From Clostridiales bacterium Firm_08 (GTDB taxonomy: Bacteria > Bacillota > Clostridia > Oscillospirales > QAKW01), in the NCBI GenBank assembly GCA_001604045.1, contig LVAN01000014.1:1-62377 (forward strand): 62,377 bases of DNA, read 5' to 3'. Of the stretch, positions 14,901 to 22,700 are shown piece by piece. The position numbers were made by a program, and so were the translations under genes. Positions within the stretch are counted from its first letter, which is position 1; each line of letters opens with the position of its first letter. The notes beneath the pieces were generated by a model. It was not told the DNA's origin and did not search any database. It worked only from the letters and a program-made list of their open reading frames with translations.

Positions 14901-16245
14901 CAAATTTTTCGACGTAATTCTGGTCGGAATCGACTTTCGACAGAGAAACGTCATTGTTGGTGATGTTGAGCAGGGCGCCGCAGGTCGTGCTGCTCTCGAC
15001 TTTATCCAGATAGATGAAGTCGCCGCCGCCGGTCACTTCCTCGTTGCCGCTGAACGCGATGATGTTGCTGTCAAAGGTGAACGCGGCGTTCGCGCCGTAA
15101 TCGGTGTAGTTGTTGTAATTCATACGGAGGATGTGGTTGGACGTCCAGTCGTAGAATGTACAATTGGTGACGTTGCCGGAGTACTTGCCGGCGTAATCAC
15201 CGAGGAACGCGGCACCGTTCGCGGCGCTATAAGCAGAAGGACCAAGCTTGATATGCTGGTTCTGCTTATAAGCGTCGGTCGTCGCGTACCTGAAATCTTT
15301 GAAAACGCAGTTGTCGATCAGCGTGTAGTTGTTCTGCATGACCGGCGCCTGCGTGTTGGCGTCGCGCTCGGACTGCACGAAGTAACTGTTCGTGATGGTC
15401 GCGACAGACAGGATGAGGTTGGTCTTGTTGTTGCCGCCCATCGCCAGAAACGCCGCGCCGCCGGTGGTGTTCAGATCGACGTACCAGTTGTCAAGATGGA
15501 ACCCGGTGACGTACGCGCTGGCGGCGGTCGTGGTATTTTCGGAAAACAGCTTGAACGCCGCGTCAGCCGCGAAACCGTCCGCGTTGATAATGCCGTTTTT
15601 CAGACCCCAGAAGGTGGATTTGAAAACAAACTCTTTGGTCGCATCCACGGTTCTGCCGTTCGCGACGGCGATATTGCCCTTCGCGGTGACAGGGCTCTTG
15701 CCCGCCTGCGGTCCGATGAAATAAGCGTTCATATAGTCCGCTTCGGTCGCCGTCGAGGTGTCGGCAGGCGTGATCATCGTAAGGGACTTGTTGCTGCCGT
15801 CAGACGCGATGCCCTCGTCCGGGTCCGCGTTCGCGGTGGAGTACTGCTGTCCCGGGAAAAAGACGAACACGGGGTTGTTGTTCGACGCGGGATCCAGGTG
15901 GCGCAGGGTGCGCGTGACAAGTGTCCACGAAGACAAAGCGTTCGTCCCGTAGGTCAGTTGATATGTGACGCCGTTACCCCAAGTGGTACCGTCGCCGTAC
16001 GTAACAGTGAACGTCTCGCCCTCATCGGCCGGAGCAGATGAAGCCCAGGCAGTGTTGACAAAGTAGACGTTCGCGCCCGGAGCATAGACATTTGCGCCCA
16101 CGGACGTCGCATTGATCCGCGCGTAAGGATCGGATACGGCCATCGCCGTCTCCGCCACTTCCGGCAGAACGATGCCCGAAAGCAACGCGAGACACATAAT
16201 GAGTGCCATAAGCATTGCGATCGGCCGTTTGCTTGTTTGCAGCAT
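8902..16245 (-). CDS. giant secreted right-handed beta-helix protein (2447 aa)
   Basis: The N-terminus (MLQTSKRPIAMLMALIMCLA and a LSGIVLPEVAETAMA cleavage region) is a signal peptide. The body is built of four beta-helix modules rich in asparagine ladders and N-N-x-F/I turns. Modules two to four start near residues 600, 1150 and 1720 after a conserved linker of the form GVYSD--CTTPVT---KG--YVKA. Each module opens with a PG-Y / GPxxG-xP segment. The last 200 residues form a separate beta domain (from about NPVGNMMVKAT). No LPXTG, SLH or lipobox is visible, so attachment is unclear. It has a tandem paralogue immediately upstream (16715-24223), sharing leader, ribosome binding site and promoter. 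It is probably an adhesin or glycan-binding surface protein; no catalytic signature is seen. Confidence 0.85.
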   Translation of the reverse strand: MLQTSKRPIAMLMALIMCLALLSGIVLPEVAETAMAVSDPYARINATSVGANVYAPGANVYFVNTAWASSAPADEGETFTVTYGDGTTWGNGVTYQLTYGTNALSSWTLVTRTLRHLDPASNNNPVFVFFPGQQYSTANADPDEGIASDGSNKSLTMITPADTSTATEADYMNAYFIGPQAGKSPVTAKGNIAVANGRTVDATKEFVFKSTFWGLKNGIINADGFAADAAFKLFSENTTTAASAYVTGFHLDNWYVDLNTTGGAAFLAMGGNNKTNLILSVATITNSYFVQSERDANTQAPVMQNNYTLIDNCVFKDFRYATTDAYKQNQHIKLGPSAYSAANGAAFLGDYAGKYSGNVTNCTFYDWTSNHILRMNYNNYTDYGANAAFTFDSNIIAFSGNEEVTGGGDFIYLDKVESSTTCGALLNITNNDVSLSKVDSDQNYVEKFVNGGAGFNIAMTIRENVIRADYTKVDGSGMMVVEPFYSFSGLTDLSGNLSVDYQGNVHTARSSYMITNRSGYFHVMTDIYASDEMAGGVAEMFTVQETTGDLLVTNSRVMVQTYGNEISEMETDGIIKGTVVVLPEAGKAYSTANLFVYNNSKVEFLGVYSNEACTTPVTTLSKGFGTLYAKARYATANTTCTVRYTITEPDTFFVVDPSGLGTYTFNGDTYTSGAINGTSANVTFYATLSAARDAHTTSPVFGSNQPMSKVFLLMPGSYAGFGGSRSIALIGPKFGVDPRSIDSFDIQNSRSYDDNTKEAIFTSQPQFCYYNVSPDSHFYITFAGVSAKTTRGLRINNNTKSGSGTTYDTRMLAFINAQDFLNRGTGSGNFFYSDYTQAKDNSCEIYLYVNRCYADCDGAQGTSGSPAYCFSDTTYASFKVNNFTAGHLGTRVCYSRPMNQKYVARRLEGAYLTVKNSNFQTPAVGSTYIIGMVGSSNQDLSVCDNSAYTEGVTVNIIGNKFSNNTQDGLKLHADLDDVFNLNVINNTFDRGSEGTGASIFVTSYYRVDKHDGRGEGHYAIKSTRLRSATLTGNTFIGKAESSRYFKLDEDGDYGVNNFDATDNFYFQRSGSTLVADDPNSTGVSIPYVYTDTNKTYTDADFELAAGGFSSVEKTNNRFFRWTANGNGNKNASDIAFKNSGVTLVGVYSDFDCTTPVTNIAKGSTVYVKATKGAVTTVQRLLYTSPWGELGLAPATDGAVVVVPTNNTVMFVTPTSDRFASVLCTSTGAATSTAPSSGDTFYIKMPTTGFIYQLVYGTNAATIQEANLRQYPTVVFCPGNYNTGTNYNGSGTGNYAVGLPNNGNNGKFHDWKFVGPYLGVAASEGESDALINGRSLSGTYEARISTSFIYIMNDIISDGGSFTIDGMNLSNSVYVSTAAGTNASNMYNKNNNFSINFRNMVVGNLNETDNFLKLFSNGGGYGNSATTKNLTKSIMTFNVDNCHFTWGSSTVTKGGLNADFINIRHTAWLDTTQQNVDSTGLYINPTNAANYENPSHKPTYLAEDNYISIACGTLFTIATGGSSDITSANRAGIDIIFRNNKMVNTGISRDNGIRSAVATTYTMDADQRGIYSWIFTGNTVTNTTGEDPAYGAILCSQTTGDAKVVDISNNTFTGYPRPFTGLSNGTYENNLYFALDGVTPYVPQPRHGEALSDVALGDYNHWASDFNVTAVAGDTSAASAVTWAVNANCAPTGSALVSKMDNPTASNPKLSFKSSKVVVKGVYTDAECQTAASGDLASGNTYYVKAGYNDSNTTYAVITLMVEQDFGDTPVYSGNKYYLSQTVSGLPDGKKVVLELLEGSTKTAYVFTVGENVFATPNAVPYVSAADHTRNIYLLPQEYDAAIACGTADDRGELYNIYGAKAGINPVTLSSGIPTATRKSTRTNDEQESIISYGISLGYQACVNVDGVAFGGTKDDNSGIRINETSTAATGIEYVTYRVTNCITVNAGGYGTGTSYAIMSAKNTIAKDITMTDNHFILENSSGHEMLIARCAKSIEAARNYVNEDATSYANWIWLSTTNSSNASFAYSTFDVNVHHNNVNNRVYFDNMSHVDSASLTFANNRFRYTATSSWLAPVQVAFPEAAWENTNFENITVAFNNNIVAPSDTAVHNYYGLRINATDGSELGSITVSGNTFDNTSGAFAAAILNFSPTPITITGNTFTNFKYNYTSRNSATYYDGACVAFNYAEVDVDEQNVFIASNNTFNSKAANYFNNADTLGAHMASGDAGVDEATHTARDITDADIYLFNPVGNMMVKATMPDGTVYYNAVPVDTEDTFTAQLCSVDGSVVGTAYTVTVTKDVLSVSATPATSVIQDMTGEAGFNSAKPYAAYFVGNIATTSEYSDIVVGAVDLKVLDYGMYYANISTAFDDLTAYVNNALVINDKTVGIKKSYASNANGLDSVYQNYSFRFKFIAPDAYRYGKMYVTYRIGDAVRTVFSDTITLHAPAAE

Positions 16246-16357
16246 AGTGGTTCCTCCTCAAAATAATATTTGACAAGCATCTATATCAAGGCATTTTCAC
16301 CCCGCCGCGACCCGAAAAAGGGTGCAAAAGGGTATAGTATGCCAACGATACATTTAC

Positions 16358-16386
16358 ATTGTAACAGGTAAGGGACCGTTTGTCAA
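16358..16386 (-). promoter_or_regulatory. promoter of the first giant surface gene
   Basis: Minus strand TTGACA, 17 bases, TACAAT. The sequence after the -35 (AACGGTCC) is almost the same as in the promoter at 24323-24351, so the promoter was duplicated with the gene. Confidence 0.8.
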
Positions 16387-16714
16387 TCCAAAAACAGAAA
16401 TTTTCCAGTGTGTTTGTTCCTTTTGGGCAAAAGGAACAAAAAGTTTGTTGTGTGTTTGTACACTATTCATTGTTGCCGCGTTTTTGATGCAAATTCGGAA
16501 GTTATTATCGACTTTTTTCGCTCCGTTCACAATCCCTCAGTCTTTCAAGAGACAAAGGTCCCCGGCGGGGACCTTTGTCTCTTGAAATCCGGCTCCCTTT
16601 ACACAAGGGAGCCCGGAAAACGCGGATTTCCCGAGGCAAAAAGCCTCGGGAAATCATTTTCAGTTATTCACTGCGCACTACGCGCTTTGGCTATTCACCG
16701 CGCGTGTAAGCTGC
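16387..16714. repeat. intergenic hairpin cluster with dispersed GGCTCCC repeat
   Basis: There is no gene here. Three successive hairpins occur: TTCAAGAGACAAAGGTCCCC and its complement (16545-16587), GGCTCCCTTTACACAAGGGAGCC-type (about 16591-16613), and GATTTCCCGAGGC with its complement (about 16625-16655). The last lies nearest the upstream giant gene and is its likely terminator. The block beginning CGTTCACAATCCCTCAGT (from 16523) is shared with 42415-42486. Confidence 0.7.
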
Positions 16715-19700
16715 TTACTCGATCGGCGCGCCGGACGGCGTTTCGAGCGCGATGGTGTCGCTGTACACCGTGCGGACGTTGTCGCCGACTTTGTAGGTGA
16801 CGTACATCTTGCCGTAGCGGTAGACGCCCGGGACGATGCACTTGAAGCGGTAGGAGTAGTTCTGATACACGCTTTCAAGGCCCGCGGCGTTGTACGCGCA
16901 GGAGCGTCTGACAGCGACGGTATTGCCGTCAACGATCAGCGCGTCATTCTCATAGAGCGAGAAATCGTCGAACGCCGTGCTGACGTTGGAGTAATACATA
17001 CCATAATCGACGATCTTCATATCGACCGCGCCCGGCAGGAATTCAAATTCGGACGTTACGCTGATATTGCCGACGAAGGTGGCGGCGTAAGGCTTGGTGA
17101 TGTCGTAACCGGTCTCGCCGGGATCCATCTCGCGGATCACGCAGGTAGCCGTGGTGGCGCTGACATTCAGGATCTCGTCAAGGATAGTGACGGTATACGC
17201 CGAGCCGACGGGCGTGCCGTCCACCGAGCAGAGCTGCGCGGTGAAGGTCCGCGTGCCGACGGGAACGATGTTGTAGTAGACGACGCCGCCCACCGTGGCT
17301 TTGACCATCATATTGGTGCCGGGCTCAAAGATGTAATATTCGTCGCCGCAGAAATCCAGCGCGATATGCGTACCGTCGTCCACACCGGCGTCACCGACCG
17401 TCATATGACTGCCGAGAGTATCGGTGCCGTCAACATAGTTCGCGAGCTGACCGTTGAAGGTGTTGTCGGAAGCGATGGTGACGTTGGGCGCGGTCTCGCC
17501 GATGCTGGGATCGGCGTAGTTGAAGGCTACGCAGCCGCCCGCACGATGCGCCTTCGTCCGATTACTGCCGAAGTTGTACTTAAAGCCGATAAAGGTATTG
17601 CCGGATACAGTGACGTTGGACCGCGACTCGTTGAATATCGCCGCGCCGAATATACCGGACGTATTGTCGAAGGTGTTGCCGGAGACGGTAAAGGAGTTGA
17701 TGTCGCTTTCGCCGGTATCCGCGATCCGGACGGCGACATATCCTTCCTCGACGCTTCCTGTCGGCTCGAAGATGTTGTCCGCGATGGAAACGGACATTTC
17801 GTCATACGCCGTATGCTCCTTGTCGTTCATATAGAAACGGATGGTGCTGTTATCGTTCGGGTCCGTGCTGTCAAAAGCGAGACGGTTGTCGTGGATCGAA
17901 ATCGAGGAGCTGTCCACAAGCGACAGACTGTCGAAAGGTATATTTCCGTCGGTATTGTTGTGATGGATATCGGCGGTGAAGCTTTTGTATCCGCGTTTGC
18001 TGTCTGCGGTTACTGACGACATCCACATGAAATTCCGCGAGTTGCCCGCGCAGACGGCGTAATTCCGATAAGCTGTGATAGACTTCGCGCAGCGGCTGAC
18101 CAGCAGTTCATGGTCGGGATGGCTGGCGGGCAAAACGATATGGTTGTTGGTCAGCGTGATGTCCAGGGGATGCTGCGCCTTACAGGTGACAGGCGCGTAG
18201 GTCGATCCCGCCAAATAGGTGCCGGCGTTGACCGTGATACAGTTGGTGACCGTAAAGGCGGAGGGGCTGGTATAAGCGCTGGCTGTGGCGGACGTGCTGA
18301 CGATACGTGCGCCGTTGTTGACCGAGGCGGTGCCGCCGAAGGCGACGCCGTCCACATAGAGCTGCGTCTGATAGTTCGCCGAGATGCTATACGAGATGAT
18401 GCTCTCCTCGGCGTCACTGGTCCGCGCGGCGTTGCGCGTCGAGGTCGGGATGCCGTCCCCGTCCAGCGTAACGGGGCTGACGCCGTGTTTGGCGCCGTAG
18501 AATTTGAACAGAACGCCTCTTAAGCTGGTGCTGCCGGTAGGCATGTCGATGGTGTATTCCTGCGGGAACAGATAGATGTTCCTGGTCGTATCCTCCGCGC
18601 TTGCCGCGGGGACCTTATTGGGATGGTCGAACACGTTTTCACCGACGGTAAAGACATAGGCGGTCTTGGTGTAGCTGCCCGGCGCGCCCTCCAGGACCTG
18701 CTCGGAAACATGCGTGCCGTCGGGCAGATCTTTGGCGTCATTGGCGATCCAGTACTTGTCGCCGTTGTAACGGGGCGTGGCGCCGAAGTCCGGCTCAACA
18801 TAGAGCTTGATCGTCGCGAACGCGGTGTTGCTGTCGTTGTAGCCCGCTTTGACGTAGTAGAGGGTCCCCGGCGTCAGCGTGCCCGCCGCGGCGGGCGTGG
18901 TCAGCGCGGCATCGGTGTAGACGCCCTTGACCACGACGTTATCGCCCTGGAAGGTCAGCCCTGGGTTTGTCGTCGTCAGACCGTCGTTGACGGTGCGCAC
19001 AAAGTTCTGCGTGAGCGTGCAGGCGGCGTTCACCGGCCATTCAATGTCTGCCGCGGCGGACGTGTCGCCCGCGACGGCGGTGATGTTGAAATCGCTCGCC
19101 CAGTGATCGTAATCGTACAGCGCGACATCTCTCAGCGCGTAGCCGGAGCGCGGCTGGATGACGTAAGGCGTCCTACCGTCCAGACCAAAAAACAGGTTAT
19201 TCTCACAGGCGGCGTAATTATAAAATTCAAAGGGCCTCGGATAGCCGGAGATCACGTTGTTCGAAATATCGGCAGATTTTACATAAGCATTGCTGTTCTG
19301 TGCGTAGAGCAGCGCGCCGTACACCGGATTTTCCCCCGAGGTGTTGGTCACCGTGTTGCCGGTGAAGGTCCAGCTGATTATCTTGTTCTGGTTACTGCTC
19401 GCATAAGTCGTGGCGATCGCGGAACGGATGCCGGTGGAGTTGGAGATACAGGAATCTACGATGATGTTGTCGCGAATGATGATATCGATACCTGCGCGTG
19501 TGCTGCTGCTGATTTTCGTAGCGGCTTTGCTCGTACCGATGGTGAACAGCGTGCCGCAGGCGATGCTGAGATAATTGTTCTCCGCAAGATAGGCGGGTTT
19601 GTGCGAGGTATTCGCGTAGTTCTCGGGTCTGGTCGGGTTGATGTACAAGCCCGTGCTGCCCGCGTCCTGACGCGTAGTATCCATCCACGTCGTATGGCGG

Positions 19701-22700
19701 ATGTTGATGAAATCCGCGCCCACCAGACCTTTACTGGCCGTACTGGCGTCCCAGGTAAAGTGGGAGTTGTCGATGTTCAGCGTCAGAATGGATGTGTTTT
19801 TATTTTTCGCCTCCGCGTCGTCAGCGGTGTTGCCGACGCTTCCGCCGTTGGAGAACAACCGGAAAAAGTTGGTCGAGTTACTGGCACGGTCGCCCACAAC
19901 TACATTTTTAAGATCAATGCTGAAATTGTAATTATAAGTGTACAAGTTGCTGGCAAGAGGTGTTGCCGTCACTACGTATGACTTCCCGGAGAAACCGATG
20001 CCGTCGATCGTCAGGCTGCCCCCTTCCGATATGACGTTGTTCATCGGGACAACTTTACAGCTATCGGAGGCGAGGACCGCTTCATACCCGTTGGTAAGTC
20101 CCCGGCCGTTGAGCAGTCCGCTGCCTTCGCCGCAGGACGCTTCCACACCGAGATACGGCCCGACGATCCTCCACTCTGTCTCGGAGGCATATGCCCGCAG
20201 CTCCGCCGAGGCGCCGGCAACGTCGGCGGACCCGATGGCGAGGTAGCCTTCGTTCGTGCCTGCCGCGTCGGAGTAAACGGTAGTGCCGCTCTCATCATCA
20301 AACGCGGTTTTGGTGGTATAGTTCCCGGGGAACAGTACGATGGTCGGCGAAAAACGCGTATTGGCGTGAGAAAACGCCGAGGCGTTGACGCCGTATTTAA
20401 GTTTATAGATAAATCCGGTGGTGGGCATCTTGGCGTAGAAATAGTCGCCCGCGTTCGGCTCGGTCGCCGTCGGGGTTCCGTCCGAATTCACAAGATACCC
20501 GGTGAATTTCGAATTATCGGGAGAGAGGAACAGGACCGATCCGTCCTCCGGCACATTGACGATCTGCCCTTCGCTTGCCGGCGCCAGGCCGATCTCCGCC
20601 CACGCGGAAGTATAGGTCAGGGTCTGTACGGATATGACCGAGCCTTTCTGCGCTCTTACATAAACGGTATCGCCGGAGCTGATGGACGCGACCGGAGTGG
20701 TGCACCCGAAATCGGAATAGACGCCGACAAGCGACACGCCGGGGTCGGCAAACGCGATGTCCGAAGCGGTTTTGGCGGCGCCGGCGCCGCTCGCGTTCCA
20801 GCTGAACATGTCACTGCCCTGCGTAACGGAGTCGAACCCGCCGTCCGCCAGCGCGAAAACGTCGTTTTTATAGGTGTGTCCCGCGTCCATCCAGGCGTAC
20901 GCCGGCGCCGCCGTGCCGACGCATTTCGACGTCGCGATAGCGACCTCCGCGCCGTTGGAGACGCGCAGGTACGCGTTGTCGTCCACATTGACATTGTTGA
21001 CGCTGTCCAGATTGTAGAGCGTGCTGCCGCCGGAGTAGTTTACGGTCACATTGTCACGGATCGTAATGGTTTTTCCGGGTTTGGTCTCTCCGGTTAACGC
21101 ATAATAATTATTAAAAGATGCTATGCGTGTCGGGGCGTTGACCGTCGTTGTGCTCTCAAACCGGTTGCCCGCTATCACGATATTCTCAAGATCCGAGATG
21201 CCGTACAGTATACGCAGCGCTTCCATCGCGTTCGTGCTCGGATCTATATCCAAAAACCGATTATCTTTCAGGATAACATCTACGCCGTTGGGATAATCCT
21301 CCTTTGTGACACGGCAGGCCGCAAGACGATCTTTACTGTTATGCAAGCAATACCCCAATATATAATTATTACTATTGGAATTTGTCAGCGTATCAAAGCG
21401 GTTGTTGACGAAACATACGCCGGTCGTACTGGGCGCCACGGCGATGGCTTTCGCGTTGATGGGACCGCCGTAGAACACATTTCTGTTTTGGTCGACAAAA
21501 ACGGAATTCTCCACTTTCACATAGTGACAGTTGAAGGTTCTCATGGAGGCGACAGTTCTGTTGCTTCTGCCGTCGTCATATACGCGGTCCATATGGAGAA
21601 AGACCTGCGCGCCTTTGCTCGCGCTCCACTGCGCGGTTTGTTCATTATAGACGAAACCGGCGGCGGTGTTGTTGTTTTTGTTGTACACATCCTGCACCGT
21701 CAGGAAACACAATGTGTTGGCGTCCTGATCGATCTGGATACGCAAACCATCCCAGGCGGTGCCTGTGTTGCCTATGCCGGTATTGCACGTCACGCCGGCG
21801 AGCGAAACATACCCGCCGTATTTCAAATCATAACTGCTGCTGAAATTCACGCGGGTCAGCACATGGAACACCGCCTCGGTCGACGCTGACGTCGACCGGC
21901 TGTTGCCGACCGCGGAGGAGTCGGCGACGGCGGCGGGCTTGCCGAAACCGGGGCCGATCACGCAGATGCTCTTTCTAAGGTCAGTCTGCCGATACTCGCC
22001 CGGCATCAGCAGCACGACGTCGGTCTGAGGGGTGAGCTGATAGGAATTATAGGGATTTGTGGCAGCGCTGCACGCATCGAAAGCAGCATAATCGCCATAT
22101 GTATCGGCCCGATGCCCATAGAAAATAACATTAGCATTAGCGACCTCGTTGCGATAACCGTTTGTAAAGGTATCGCCATTAAAGGTATAGGTGCCGGCGT
22201 CGGTCGGATCCGCGATACGAAAAACCGTCGGCTCAACGATGGTGTACTGAACGGTACAGGTGGTGCGGCCGTTGGTGTAATGCGCCTTGGCGTAGAGGGT
22301 GCCAAAATTCTTTGTCAGCGTCGCGACCGGCGTGTTGCACGCCGCGTCGGAATACACGCCGTCAAAGACGATATCCGGGTTGTTGTATTTGAAAAGGTTT
22401 GCCGTCGGATAGCTCTTGCCGTTTTCCGGGACGACCGTCACGGTCGCCGGGATGGCGGTGCCGGTCTGCTGTATGACCCGGGCGGCATTCCCGGTATCCC
22501 CGTATTCATAGGTGAGCACCCGGCAGTACGCCACCAAAAGGTCGTTGTCGGTATCCTGCACCGTGAAGTTCTCGGCGACGCCGCCCGCCATATCGTCGGA
22601 CATATAAAGGTCGCTCAGCACCTTGGTGCCTTCCGTGCGGTTGAAGCCGGGCACACCATCGCCCGAATTGTAATACGCTCTCGCCGCGTGCACGTTGCCG

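Noticed and set aside
8920-16041. 2373-codon open frame on the plus strand as a gene
   Set aside because: It mirrors the 2447-aa gene in codon register, lacks a ribosome binding site and signal sequence, and has Arg/Val/Asp-rich composition typical of antisense translation of GC-rich genes.
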